NCBI RefSeq assembly: GCF_001665685.1
Contig: NZ_LZTB01000044.1
Coordinates: 62,001 to 126,000 of the forward strand
Source of the DNA: Mycobacterium sp. 852013-50091_SCH5140682
GTDB lineage: Bacteria; Actinomycetota; Actinomycetes; Mycobacteriales; Mycobacteriaceae
DNA length: 64,000 nucleotides
Direction of reading: 5' to 3'
In this document: positions 25,051-34,213 of the stretch, in pieces
How the letters are laid out: the number at the start of each line of letters is the position of its first letter
Position numbering within the stretch: the first letter of the stretch is position 1
Program-made: the position numbers and the translations under genes
Notes under the pieces: generated by a model
What the model was told of the DNA's origin: nothing
What the model saw: the letters and a program-made list of their open reading frames with translations, nothing else
The model's database searches: none

Positions 25051-26429
25051 CCGGTGACCGCGGTCGGGTGCTGCGCGCCGGACGGATCGGGGACGTCGAG
25101 GCCCAAGTGCTCGCGCAAGGTCGTGCCGTCGTAATCGGCGCGGAACACGCCGCGTTCTTGCAGCAGCGGCACCACCCGGTCGACGAATGGATCGAGACCG
25201 CCCGGCGTGACGTGCGGTACGAGGATGAAACCGTCACTGGCATCGGCCTGGACCAGATGATTGATGGATTCGGCGATGGTAGCGGCCGATCCGATGAAGT
25301 TCTGCCTGCCGGTCACCTCGATGATGAGTTCGCGGCTGTTCAGTCCCTCGGCCTCGGCCTTGGCTCGCCATTCGTTGGCGGTGGCGATGGGGTCGCGGTG
25401 CATCCGGACGCTGGCGCGGCCGCGGGCGATGGTGTTCTCGCCGACGATGGGGTCGACAGTGGGGAGCGGACCGTCGGGGTCGTGGTCGGAAAGGTCGCGG
25501 TTCCACAGTTGTTCGAGGAATTTGATCGCGGTCTGCGGTGACACCTGGGCCAGCCGCACTTCATGAGCGAGCTCGGCGGCTTCGGCGTCGGTGTCACCGA
25601 GCACGAACGTCGCGGCGGGCAGGATCAGCAGTTGGTCGTGGCCGCGGCCGTATTTGGCGAGCCGGCCCTTGACATCGGCGAAGAATTTCTGGCCTTCTTC
25701 CAGAGTCCCGTGGCGGGAGAAGATCGCGTCGGCCGCTGCGGCGGCGAACTCGCGCCCGCGATCGGAGTCACCGGCCTGGAAGATCACGGGCCTGCCTTGC
25801 GGGCTGCGTGGGACGTTGAAGCGGCCGCTGATGTCGAAATGACTGTCGCGATAGGAGAATTCACCGGCACGCGCATCGGACAGGAACCGCCCGTTCGCCT
25901 TGTCGGCGACGATCTCGTCACCGCGCCATGAGTCGAACAGCGTGTGCGCGGCCTCCAGAAAACTCTCGGCTCGCTCGTATCGCTGATCTTCTGGCAGGAA
26001 GCCGCCGCGGCGGAAGTTCTCTCCGGTAAAGGCATCCCACGATGTCACCACGTTCCATGCCGCGCGCCCGTCCGAAAGCTGGTCCAACGAGGCGAATTGC
26101 CGTGCCACCTCGTACGGTTCGTTGAACGTCGAGTTGATCGTGCCCGTCAGGCCCAGCCGGTCGGTGACCGCGGCGAGGGCCGCCAGCACAGTGAACGTGT
26201 CGGGCCGGCCGACGACGTCGAGGTCATAGATCTGGCCGCCCTGCTCGCGCAGGCGCAATCCCTCGGCGAGAAACAGGAAGTCGAACTTGCCCCGCTCGGC
26301 AGTCCGGGCGAAGCGCACGAACGAATCGAACTCGATGTGGCTGCCCGATGCGGGATCGCTCCACACGGTGGTGTTGTTGACGCCCGGGAAGTGTGCGGCG
26401 AGGTGAATCTGCTTGATGGGCTTGCTCAT
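25047..26429 (-). CDS. NtaA/SnaA/DszA-type FMN-dependent monooxygenase
   Basis: A 460-residue luciferase-fold, FMNH2-dependent monooxygenase of the nitrilotriacetate/pristinamycin/dibenzothiophene sulfone group. Landmarks are HFPGVNNTTVWSDP near the N terminus, FDFLFLAEGLRL, GTINSTFNEPYEVARQFASL, SDGRAAWNVVTS and SPQGRPVIFQAGDSDRGREF. Such enzymes oxidise amines, sulfones or aromatics and need a separate flavin reductase, which is not adjacent. It is downstream of a second luciferase-like enzyme (19 bases), probably in one operon. The substrate is unknown. Confidence 0.87.
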   Translation of the reverse strand: MSKPIKQIHLAAHFPGVNNTTVWSDPASGSHIEFDSFVRFARTAERGKFDFLFLAEGLRLREQGGQIYDLDVVGRPDTFTVLAALAAVTDRLGLTGTINSTFNEPYEVARQFASLDQLSDGRAAWNVVTSWDAFTGENFRRGGFLPEDQRYERAESFLEAAHTLFDSWRGDEIVADKANGRFLSDARAGEFSYRDSHFDISGRFNVPRSPQGRPVIFQAGDSDRGREFAAAAADAIFSRHGTLEEGQKFFADVKGRLAKYGRGHDQLLILPAATFVLGDTDAEAAELAHEVRLAQVSPQTAIKFLEQLWNRDLSDHDPDGPLPTVDPIVGENTIARGRASVRMHRDPIATANEWRAKAEAEGLNSRELIIEVTGRQNFIGSAATIAESINHLVQADASDGFILVPHVTPGGLDPFVDRVVPLLQERGVFRADYDGTTLREHLGLDVPDPSGAQHPTAVTG

Positions 26430-26448
26430 ACGGGGTCCTTGTCGGATT

Positions 26449-27606
26449 TCACGCGGTGGCGTACCGGTTGATGGGGCGGTCGAGGCCGAGCAGGCCGCGC
26501 AGCGTGGCGGCCTCATAGCGGTCACGGAACAACCCGCGCCGCTGCAGCTCGGGCACCAGCGCGCGGGTGATCTGTTGCAGATCGTGCGGCACGGTAGCCG
26601 GACGCAGCCGAAAACCCGCGGCGCCCGCGGCGTGCCACTCCTGGATCAGATCTGCCAGCCCCGTTGGTGTTCCGGTGAAAATCTCTGCATCACTGACGTA
26701 TTCACTGCCGGCCAGCTCGTCCAACCGTGCACGGCGGGACCGTGCGGCGTCGGCATCGTCGTCGAGGAACACCACCAGATCGGCAAATACCCGCACCGGC
26801 GCGGCGCCACGTCCCCGTCGCGCGGCGATCCCCGCGGCCAGATCGGTGACCTCGGCAGCACCATGCGGGGTGACGAAGCCGATGTCGGTGCTCGACGCGA
26901 TCAGCGCGTAGGCGGGGTCGACGTGTCCCAGCGCGGCCACGATCGGCTGCCCCTGTGGCGGGCGCGGCGTGATCGAGGGACCTTTCACGGAAAACTGGGT
27001 GCCGCTGAAGTCGATGTAGTGCAACTTGTTCCGGTCGATGAAGCGTCCGGTGGCCACATCGCGAATCTCGGCATCGTCTTCCCAGCTGTCCCACAGCCTG
27101 CGCACCACCTCGACGTATTCGGTGGCCTCATCGAAGAGTTCATCGACGAGTCCGGCTGATCTCGCTGGCAGCCGGCGCCGTCCGAAGTGCGCGGCGATGT
27201 CGGGGCGTGGGGACACCTGAACCCGTACGCCCGCCCGGCCGGAGCTCACGTAATCGAGTGTGGCGATCGCCTTCGACGCGTGGAACGGTTCGGTGTGTGT
27301 GGTGATGACGGTGGGAACCAGCCCGATCTGCTTGGTGTGCGGTGCCACCCGGGCCGCGATCAGCACAGCGTCGAGCCGGCCGCGCACCCGATCGGTGCGT
27401 TCGTCGGGACGCCCCGGATGGTCGGACTGCAGCCCGAGCGAGTCCTCGATGGTGACGAAGTCCAGCAACGCCGACTCGGCTTCGGTCACCAGGTCGGTCC
27501 AGTATTGCGCCGTGAGCAGCTCGGTGGGGCGGGCGTCGGGCTCACGCCACGACGCCGGGTGCCATCCGGTCCCGTCGAGTGCGACGGCGATGTGGGGTGC
27601 GGCCAC
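26449..27606 (-). CDS. Luciferase-like flavin-dependent monooxygenase
   Basis: A 385-residue TIM-barrel luciferase-like protein of the same broad family as its downstream neighbour. The landmarks are LLDFVTIEDSLGLQ, HTKQIGLVPTVITTHTEPFH, YVSSGRAGVRVQVS and PPQGQPIVAALGHVDPAYAL. The last block takes the place of the FMN-phosphate SPQGRPVIFQAG segment. The start is GTG with GAGGA 6 bases upstream. It is the first gene of a likely two-gene operon of monooxygenases, perhaps acting in sequence on one substrate. Confidence 0.82.
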   Translation of the reverse strand: MAAPHIAVALDGTGWHPASWREPDARPTELLTAQYWTDLVTEAESALLDFVTIEDSLGLQSDHPGRPDERTDRVRGRLDAVLIAARVAPHTKQIGLVPTVITTHTEPFHASKAIATLDYVSSGRAGVRVQVSPRPDIAAHFGRRRLPARSAGLVDELFDEATEYVEVVRRLWDSWEDDAEIRDVATGRFIDRNKLHYIDFSGTQFSVKGPSITPRPPQGQPIVAALGHVDPAYALIASSTDIGFVTPHGAAEVTDLAAGIAARRGRGAAPVRVFADLVVFLDDDADAARSRRARLDELAGSEYVSDAEIFTGTPTGLADLIQEWHAAGAAGFRLRPATVPHDLQQITRALVPELQRRGLFRDRYEAATLRGLLGLDRPINRYATA

Positions 27607-27831
27607 GGATGGTCCTCACTTTCGGTCGCGGTCTCTGACGCCAACGCGGCCGGGCAGATCGATAATCCCCGCCCGCGGCCTCCGCGAGTGTCCAACCGGT
27701 CGTGACCTGGCCTCCAGGGATCGGCGCACGGTGATGCGAAGTCGTTCGATCAACCTGTCCAGTTCACACGCGGCGAGGGGGGTGCTGGGGTGCACGACGG
27801 GGTTTGATTCGCTGGGCTAATTGCTTCCCGC

Positions 27832-28065
27832 TCATCTCGTTGCTGGATGCGAGGTGTCGTTCCAGTAGCCGAGTGTCCGATAGTTCGCCCACATGGCTGC
27901 GAGGTTGCGTTCGGCGAGGGCGTGCTCCTGCGATGGGGTCGGGTGGGCCATGTCGAGGAAGTCACCGTCTATGAGGCAATGAGGGATGTCGGTGGCGCTC
28001 AGCTGTGCGTGCATTTCGAAGCCGACGCTGGTCTTCCCGGTACCGGACCGTCCGCCGATGCACAT
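27832..28065 (-). pseudogene. Truncated P-loop kinase-like gene
   Basis: The 77 codons begin MCIGGRSGTGKTSVGFEMHA (Walker A) and continue through HCLIDGDFLDMAHP and NLAAMWANYRTLGY, as in a family of roughly 170-residue actinobacterial P-loop proteins resembling small kinases. After GY the sequence loses family resemblance and stops within ten codons, so the C-terminal half is missing. I see no remainder in any frame downstream. It may be a decaying gene; a longer in-frame start at 28140 exists. The neighbouring 27607-27831 holds nothing recognisable. Confidence 0.6.
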
Positions 28066-28255
28066 CCGGACTCCTCTTGCTCCGCCAACCCTTGCGTTCG
28101 TCTCGCGGGGCTGAAAGGCCTTGGTGTCCTGCGGTTTCACCGCAGACCGCCATCAAGCTGAATAGCACGGAACTGACGTGGCACCATTCTGAATGGCCGT
28201 TGTGGGTAACGATATTCGCTGGACAGTTCGCTGAAATCTTGGTTTGGTTGCCGCC

Positions 28256-28960
28256 GTGTCCATCGAGCCTGCTGCATTGGACCTGCTTGCCAGCGAGATC
28301 GAGGTTGTCTGGGGATCCGACAGCGTCGGCGCAGAACCTATCCCTCCGGTTGTGATTGTCCAGGCCGACGGCAGTTGGCGTCTCCATGTCGCGCCAACTC
28401 TTCCGGCCAGTAGCACACAAGCGGTCCGTGCAGTGGCTGCGGAGCTGTCCGACTGCACGGCAGCATCGCTGTTGGACGGGCTACATTCGGTGCTGGCGCC
28501 GGTGCTCGGCCCGCTCCGCCGCGAAGTCACGGTGAGCTACGACTGTTCCCGGCCAGCCCGTATCGTTGTGCCGGGGGTTCATGTGATGACCACCGCTGAT
28601 ACTGATGCCTGCCGGTTGCGGATCGCGTCGGACTGGGGTGCGCAATCCGACTGGGAACGACTGTTGGACAGCGAGTTTCCCTGGGCTGCGGCGACTGACG
28701 GCGATCAGGTCTTGGGGATCTGTGAAACCGCGCGATGGTCGCCACACGGTACGGAGGCGGGTGTGTGGACGTTGCCCGCTGCGCGTGGTCATGGCCTGGC
28801 AGCCGCGTTGGTCGGCGCCTGGGCATCGCAATGCGTGGGGCGGGTTCCTCGCCTGTACTACAGCACTTCCGCGGACAACTTGTCCTCGCAACGTGTAGCT
28901 GAACGTCTGGGGCTACCCCGCATCGGGAAACTTAGGTTTCTCACTGCTGAAAGCAGTTGA
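28256..28960 (+). CDS. GNAT-family acetyltransferase
   Basis: A 234-residue protein whose C-terminal part is a GNAT/FR47-like domain: CETARWSPHGTEAGVWTLPAARGHGLAAALVGAWAS followed by YYSTSADNLSSQRVAERLGL. The N-terminal half (ALDLLASEIEVVWGSDSV ...) is family-specific and unassigned. The GTG at 28256 or the in-frame TTG at 28244 could be the start; no clear ribosome site decides. The acceptor substrate is unknown. Confidence 0.75.
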   Translation: MSIEPAALDLLASEIEVVWGSDSVGAEPIPPVVIVQADGSWRLHVAPTLPASSTQAVRAVAAELSDCTAASLLDGLHSVLAPVLGPLRREVTVSYDCSRPARIVVPGVHVMTTADTDACRLRIASDWGAQSDWERLLDSEFPWAAATDGDQVLGICETARWSPHGTEAGVWTLPAARGHGLAAALVGAWASQCVGRVPRLYYSTSADNLSSQRVAERLGLPRIGKLRFLTAESS

Positions 28961-29060
28961 GCGAGCTAAGCACCGATAGCCGCGATCGTTCATCGTCTGG
29001 CAGTGCTGACTGACCGCTAGGGCCAAGGAATCGATGTCATCGAGGATGCTCTGGGCTAGC

Positions 29061-29513
29061 TCAGATAGGGGTTCCGTAGGGTGTCGTCTTACCGGTGTGC
29101 CATGGGCCGACGCCGGAGACCCGCGTGATATCAACAGTGACGAGGAGATGTCCATCTTCGTTCAGCTCGAATCTGGGCGCGCCTGTGTACTTGTGGAACA
29201 GCTGGTCCATGAATCTCTGGCCACGTTCGGGATCGTTGTCGATCGACGCGATGCCGTCGATGAGCAGATGTCGGGTTAGTCCGCTTTCGAGCTTTTGATT
29301 GTCCTGGATCGAGAGGATGCATTTCGGGTCGCGTGCGAGGTTCTTTCCCTTGACCCGCCACGGGGGTGTTCCGAACTGGATCTGCCCGTCATCAGTCACG
29401 TCGATCCAGATGAAGGAAACATGCGGGCGGCCGTTGGGTCGCATCGTCACCAGATGGGCGCAAGGGCGTGACTCGATGAGAGCACGGGCCTCTGGATGAA
29501 GGTCATAAGCCAT
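29061..29513 (-). CDS. PPOX-class (split-barrel) flavin/F420-dependent oxidoreductase
   Basis: A 150-residue pyridoxamine 5'-phosphate oxidase-like split-barrel protein (HLVTMRPNGRPHVSFIWIDV ... DGQIQFGTPPWRVKGKNLARDPKCILSI). Mycobacterial members of this size commonly use F420 or FMN to reduce small molecules; some bind heme breakdown products. GGTAG lies a few bases before the ATG. It is downstream of the acetoacetate decarboxylase-family gene across a 197-base gap that holds no gene. Confidence 0.82.
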   Translation of the reverse strand: MAYDLHPEARALIESRPCAHLVTMRPNGRPHVSFIWIDVTDDGQIQFGTPPWRVKGKNLARDPKCILSIQDNQKLESGLTRHLLIDGIASIDNDPERGQRFMDQLFHKYTGAPRFELNEDGHLLVTVDITRVSGVGPWHTGKTTPYGTPI

Positions 29514-29710
29514 CGTTGTCTACCTTTCGAAGTATTTACCCGACGTGAACGCCCAATAACTTGAACCACTTTGGCCAAGAGAGAGGCTGCCGTCGCGACA
29601 GTGTCCGGCGGAATGTGGACTTCGGATACCGCCTGGTGATCAACGAGTCATGTTGAACGCCGGCGATGCAATGCGTCGGGCGGGGAACTGGACTGCTGGC
29701 ACCGACGACC

Positions 29711-30445
29711 TCACAGGATTTCGGCTACGGTGAACGGCGCCCAAGTGATGTCGCCGTAGAGGACGCTGACCACCTCCGGGTCCGAGCCGGGGGCAAGCGC
29801 CGCCGCGGGGTGATCGCCGCCGAAGAGCCATTCGATCGACTTGACCTGTGCCTCCTTCACGGCAGCGACGAACGGTACCGCTACCCGTGCAATCTGTTCG
29901 GGATCGTGTGGGCCGGCGAAGGTCGTGAAGTAGTTCAGGTGTCCGCCGATCGTTGCCAACCGGTCGGTACCGACAGACGAGGTCGTTCTTACGACAACTT
30001 TGTCGTCCACGTAGAGCTCCTGGACCAGTTCGCCGGGACGGGGTTCGGTGTGCTTCACCCATCCGACGTCCGCGCGGTTCCCACATGACGCCATGGCAAA
30101 GGACCGCATGCCTTCCGACTCCAGCCAGTGATGTGCGAAGAAGCGGCCATGCGCAGTTGTATTGCCATCGCTTGTCTGTGTGTCGTAGCCGCTGACTTCT
30201 GGAGCGATATAGCCGCAGGAGAGTCGCCCGTATGTTCCCATCCCCGAAGAGAGGCCGGGATCCTCGGCGGCCCAGAGGTTGAGTAGCACGATCCCGTCGG
30301 GATGAGGTTCCAACGTGCTCGGGAGAGCCTGCCGCGTTGCGGCCGGATCCGCCGGCCGGTACCCGATGATCATCATTCGGGCGTCCTTGACGATCTCTCG
30401 AGGAAGCGGGATGGTGCCCGGGCCGGCAAGGGTTTCAACGCTCAT
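29711..30445 (-). CDS. Acetoacetate decarboxylase-family protein
   Basis: A 244-residue protein of the ADC superfamily, recognised from the RMMIIGYRPADPAATRQALPSTLEPHPDG N-terminal block, the YGRLSCGYIAPEVSGY strand and the C-terminal VAAVKEAQVKSIEWLFGG. The Schiff-base Lys of true acetoacetate decarboxylases cannot be placed with confidence, so decarboxylation, aldol or hydrolytic chemistry on a beta-keto or enol acid all remain possible. Its ATG overlaps the stop of the VOC gene (ATGA), so the two act together. Confidence 0.78.
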   Translation of the reverse strand: MSVETLAGPGTIPLPREIVKDARMMIIGYRPADPAATRQALPSTLEPHPDGIVLLNLWAAEDPGLSSGMGTYGRLSCGYIAPEVSGYDTQTSDGNTTAHGRFFAHHWLESEGMRSFAMASCGNRADVGWVKHTEPRPGELVQELYVDDKVVVRTTSSVGTDRLATIGGHLNYFTTFAGPHDPEQIARVAVPFVAAVKEAQVKSIEWLFGGDHPAAALAPGSDPEVVSVLYGDITWAPFTVAEIL

Positions 30446-31011
30446 GGGATTTCCTCTCGAAGGTCAGCTTGTCCGTTGTTCCACTCCTGCGTCGGCACGA
30501 GCAGTCGTGCATCAGTGGTGGCCTCGTACGGGAGGTCATGGGCGGGGCGTGACACCAGTTCCAGCAGCAGCCCGATAGGTGTTCGGACGTACAGGATTGT
30601 CATGCCGGCATGAGGCACGTTTTCTAGCAGGATCGGGTCGCCACACGCGCTGCATCCGTGCTCTTGCAGGTACCGCATCGCTTGGTCGATGTCACTGACG
30701 TGAATCGCTAGGTGGGACGCTCCGACATCACTGTTCAGCGGCCACACCACCTCACGGTTCGCGGTACTCCATTGAATGAACTCCACCACCTGAGTCGCAC
30801 CGAGCCTGACGAGCGCAAGAGATGCCGAGGCCCGAGCATCGACATCGAAATGCGTAGACATCCAGTCGCCCGAGGCATCGCAGAAAGGGCCGGCCCTGAG
30901 AATCTCTCGACCCCCGAGAACCTCGACGCAGAAGGACACGGCGGCATCCAGGTCGTGAACCGACCAACCGATATGGTCGACATTGGTTGCGGTAGGAATA
31001 GATTGGGTCAT
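30442..31011 (-). CDS. VOC/glyoxalase-family metalloenzyme
   Basis: A 189-residue vicinal-oxygen-chelate protein with two beta-alpha-beta modules. The first starts NVDHIGWSVHDLDAAVSFCVEVLGGREI and the second GASHLAIHVSDIDQAMRYLQEHG, ending RTPIGLLLELVS. The His at the start of each half and the terminal Glu are the usual metal ligands. ATG 31011 is chosen at the start of homology. Members isomerise, cleave or epimerise small hydroxy-carbonyl compounds; the link to the ADC-family gene suggests a keto-acid pathway. Confidence 0.8.
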   Translation of the reverse strand: MTQSIPTATNVDHIGWSVHDLDAAVSFCVEVLGGREILRAGPFCDASGDWMSTHFDVDARASASLALVRLGATQVVEFIQWSTANREVVWPLNSDVGASHLAIHVSDIDQAMRYLQEHGCSACGDPILLENVPHAGMTILYVRTPIGLLLELVSRPAHDLPYEATTDARLLVPTQEWNNGQADLREEIP

Positions 31012-31117
31012 CACATGTACATCCAGTTCCAATTCTATCGTCAGCGAGACCGCGCGCCACACAGATAGCGATCGGGCTTTCGAGTTTCGATCCTATTGGT
31101 ATGTAATCGTTTTCGTG

Positions 31118-31906
31118 TCAAACGGTCGGAATGCTGCCACCGTTCACCGTGTATTCGGCACCTGTGACGAATGATGCGAGTGGGCTCGCGAGGAATATGT
31201 TGACCGCGGCTACTTCCGCTACCGTGCCGAGTCGGGCGAGCGGAAGTTTGCGAACATTGACGGCAAAGTGTTCGATTGCAGCCTCCTTCTCCATCCCGAA
31301 GGACTCAGCTACAGAATCGCCGAATCCGCCCGGCCGGTCCCACATTGGTGTGCGTACAGGGCCTGGACTGACGGTGTTGGCGCGGATTCCAGCACCACCA
31401 AATTCAATCGACAGCGTCTTCATGAACATCAGGATCGCCGCTTTGGACACGTTGTACTCGGCGAAGAAGGGGTCAGGCATTCGGCCGGCGTCGGAGGCAA
31501 CGCTGACGATCGATCCCCCGTTGGCGGCTTTCATGTGAGGCACCACTTCGCGGCACATCCGCACGATGCTCAGAAAGTTGACGTCGAGCGTGCGCCTCCA
31601 ATCGGCGTCTGTTCCCTCGAGTGAGCTGCTACGGACTGGCGCGATCCCGGCACAGCAGATCAGGGCGTCGATGGAGCCGAACGCCTCCAGCGCTGCAGCT
31701 GTCACGGCCGAGGCTGAGTGTGAATCTGTGAGGTCGCACTGGAACGACCGGAGCCGCGGGTCCTGTCGAGGGGCCAGCGGGGCGACGTCAAGATCCGCCG
31801 CCAGGACGTTGGCGCCTTCGGCAAGCAGCTGATTCGCTGTTTCCAGCCCGATGCCTGACGCCCCGCCGGTGACGATCGCCGTCTTCCCTGAAAGCAAGTA
31901 GTCCAT
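31118..31906 (-). CDS. SDR-family NAD(P)-dependent dehydrogenase
   Basis: A 262-residue classical short-chain dehydrogenase: cofactor loop TGGASGIG at residues 13 to 20, CCAG in place of NNAG, catalytic Ser in SVASDAG and YNVSK, and the C-terminal GAEYTVNGGS. It would oxidise an alcohol or reduce a ketone. It is divergent from the RraA-like gene and upstream of the VOC and ADC-family genes on the same strand, with a 106-base gap. Confidence 0.88.
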   Translation of the reverse strand: MDYLLSGKTAIVTGGASGIGLETANQLLAEGANVLAADLDVAPLAPRQDPRLRSFQCDLTDSHSASAVTAAALEAFGSIDALICCAGIAPVRSSSLEGTDADWRRTLDVNFLSIVRMCREVVPHMKAANGGSIVSVASDAGRMPDPFFAEYNVSKAAILMFMKTLSIEFGGAGIRANTVSPGPVRTPMWDRPGGFGDSVAESFGMEKEAAIEHFAVNVRKLPLARLGTVAEVAAVNIFLASPLASFVTGAEYTVNGGSIPTV

Positions 31907-31952
31907 TTGCTATCTCCATTGATAGTGCCGTCATTCGATGACGTCCTGATAA

Positions 31953-31974
31953 ATGCGAGCTTCGAATCTCGCAT
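31953..31974. promoter_or_regulatory. Palindrome in the SDR / RraA-like divergent promoter region
   Basis: ATGCGAG and CTCGCAT are exact 7-base complementary arms around an 8-base centre, 47 bases from the SDR start. The divergent gap (31907-32211, 305 bases) contains no gene. An operator for the cluster's LysR protein or for an unlinked regulator is plausible. Confidence 0.5.
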
Positions 31975-32211
31975 GTGATGAGCGAGTCACGTTGAAAGCT
32001 AAGTGATTTGACCCTCTTTGGCAAGTGCCGCGATATCGCGTAGTTCCGTTCATCAATTGGGGACTGCGAGCTAGAAGAACGACGAATGGCTGCCATTCAA
32101 AGATCGAAGGGCAAGTCGAAACTGCCTCGGATACGGTTGAGTGGTTGGCGGGACGGCGATGTTCGCGTCGGAACCGATTGCATCACAACGTGTTCTAGCG
32201 AGGAGGCTTGA

Positions 32212-32961
32212 ATGACTGACCGGAGGCGCGCGGGATCTGCCAACGTGAGGTTCGACTGGGCGACGATTCACCACCCGCACCCGTCGACCGAGGCCACGAC
32301 GATTGAGCGCTTCCTCGCCCTCGATGACCTGTCCAGTACCGTGTCCGATGTGCTCGACGAGCTGGGCGTCCGCGGTGCAATCCCCGCGTCATGCCTGGGT
32401 CCGTCGATGCCGAAGGAACGGATCGTCGGAAACGCCACGACGGTTCGAAACGTGGATCAGTCGCGGTCAGCGTTTGCCGCCGTGTCCGACAAGGATTGGC
32501 GCATGGCCGAAATCCTCGCCCTGAGGACCGCGCGGCCCGGGGACATCCTGGTCATTGAAGGCCTTGCCGAGGTATCCAACATGGGCGGCTTGATGGCGGC
32601 GGTAGCTAAGCGACAGGGCGTGGCGGGGGCGATAGTCGACGGCGGTGTCCGCGATCTGGGAAGGTCGCGCTCCTTGCAGTTCCCTGTGTGGTCGCGTGAC
32701 CACACCCCGATCACCGGCAAGTGGCGCAGCGTCACCACCGAGGTCAACGGAACGGTCCGGCTATGCGACATCCAGGTCACAGCCGGCGATCTCATCGTCG
32801 CCGACGAAACCGGAATTTGCTGCATCCCGCGTGACCTCATCCACGCTGTCCTTGAGCGCGCAGAGCAGATCGCGTCGTCCGAGATTGGTTTCGATGCCCT
32901 GCTGAAGGCCGACGAGCCGGTCGATGTCCTCATCGACTATCTGTACGGCAGGACAGACTGA
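32212..32961 (+). CDS. RraA-like aldolase/decarboxylase (HMG/CHA aldolase family)
   Basis: A 249-residue protein of the RraA/4-hydroxy-4-methyl-2-oxoglutarate aldolase fold, with the pyruvate-enolate site GAIVDGGVRDLGRSRSL containing the R-D pair, preceded by GDILVIEGLAEVSNMGGLMA. True members cleave or decarboxylate 4-hydroxy-2-oxo diacids such as oxaloacetate. An AGGAGG-like site lies 5 to 10 bases upstream of the ATG. It is followed 16 bases later by the DUF3500 gene. A metabolic rather than RNase-inhibitor role is favoured by context. Confidence 0.83.
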   Translation: MTDRRRAGSANVRFDWATIHHPHPSTEATTIERFLALDDLSSTVSDVLDELGVRGAIPASCLGPSMPKERIVGNATTVRNVDQSRSAFAAVSDKDWRMAEILALRTARPGDILVIEGLAEVSNMGGLMAAVAKRQGVAGAIVDGGVRDLGRSRSLQFPVWSRDHTPITGKWRSVTTEVNGTVRLCDIQVTAGDLIVADETGICCIPRDLIHAVLERAEQIASSEIGFDALLKADEPVDVLIDYLYGRTD

Positions 32962-32977
32962 AACACTATAAGCGGCA

Positions 32978-34204
32978 ATGACCTTCGATACGTTCACCTT
33001 CCGACCACCCCGCACAGCCGCTGAGATCAGTGCGCTCGACGCGACGCGACCACTCGTCGTCGAACTGGCCGCAAAAGTTGCGGGATGGCTTGACAGTTTG
33101 TCCAGCGAGCAGCGCGCACGAGCCACTTTCGCACCTCCCGGGAAATCGGAGCATGAGCGGTTGCTTTGGTTCTACACTCCGACCGACCACGGCGGCCTCC
33201 CATTGGTCGACCAGCGCCCGGCGCAGCATAGGCTGGCAATGCAGATTCTTGCGGCCGGACTCTCAGAGGCCGGATACGTCACCCTGGTCACGGTCATGGG
33301 CATGGAGAACGTGCTCGACCGTTTGGAAGGGTGGTCGATGACCTTCGAGCGCGAGCGGGGCAGAGACCCCGGTATGTATTACGTGAGCGTATTCGGGTCG
33401 CCGGGTGATCGACTGTGGGGCTGGCGATTCGGCGGTCACCATGTATCCGTCAATCAACTGATCGTCGACGGACGCGTCGTATCCACCACCCCCTTGTTCC
33501 TGGGGGCGGACCCCGCCGCTGCGCCGTTGATCGGCAGCGTTCTGCAACCACTGGTCAGCGTGCAGGACGTTGCCCTTGATTTGATGAGATCCTTCGATCG
33601 CGATCAGCGCACGCGTGCGCTGATTCATCCACGGGCAGTGTCGGATCTTGTTGGAGCAAACCGCTCTCGGGTCTCGGAAGGCAACCAGCGGCTTCCCCTG
33701 CCCGACGTGTTCCGAGGTCGGTTCACCGACGGCATGGTGGCAGCCCAGCTCAACCACGTCAACGAAGCGATGCAGTCAGGCTCTGGCTACTCGGCCGAAG
33801 ACGACGCTCAAGTCGCCTTGACCGGGGTGCCGAAAGGCCTGCCGGCAGCCGCCATGACAGCGACGCAGCGGGATGCACTGCGGATTCTGCTCGACCTGTA
33901 CTTCACCCGGGCGGCCGAACCGATCGCGGAGTCGTACCGGGTTCGGTACCGGGGAGACGACCAATTGGACGCGCTGCACGTCGCGTGGGCCGGGGCCACG
34001 AATGCCGGCGAACCCCACTACTACCGTATCCAAGGCCCCAGAATCCTGATCGAGTATGACAACACCCAACGCCGCGCCAACCACGTTCACGCGGTCTGGA
34101 GGGATCCAACGGGCGACTTCGGAGTCGACACCCTCGCCCATCATCACCACGCCGCGCATGGAGCGCTGAGGGCACACTCTCCCAGTGCGGCTCTCAACAG
34201 GTAG
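32978..34204 (+). CDS. DUF3500-family protein
   Basis: A 408-residue protein of the DUF3500 family, recognised from the WGWRFGGHHVSVNQLIVDGR block with FLGADPA following, and from the C-terminal HYYRIQGPRILIEYDN with NHVHAVWRDPTGDFG. The conserved His and acidic residues suggest a metal- or acid-dependent activity, but the family function is unknown. No signal peptide is seen. A histidine-rich run (LAHHHHAAHG) is near the C terminus. It is co-directional with the RraA-like aldolase, which implies a shared pathway. Confidence 0.8.
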   Translation: MTFDTFTFRPPRTAAEISALDATRPLVVELAAKVAGWLDSLSSEQRARATFAPPGKSEHERLLWFYTPTDHGGLPLVDQRPAQHRLAMQILAAGLSEAGYVTLVTVMGMENVLDRLEGWSMTFERERGRDPGMYYVSVFGSPGDRLWGWRFGGHHVSVNQLIVDGRVVSTTPLFLGADPAAAPLIGSVLQPLVSVQDVALDLMRSFDRDQRTRALIHPRAVSDLVGANRSRVSEGNQRLPLPDVFRGRFTDGMVAAQLNHVNEAMQSGSGYSAEDDAQVALTGVPKGLPAAAMTATQRDALRILLDLYFTRAAEPIAESYRVRYRGDDQLDALHVAWAGATNAGEPHYYRIQGPRILIEYDNTQRRANHVHAVWRDPTGDFGVDTLAHHHHAAHGALRAHSPSAALNR

Positions 34205-34213
34205 CCTGCGGAA

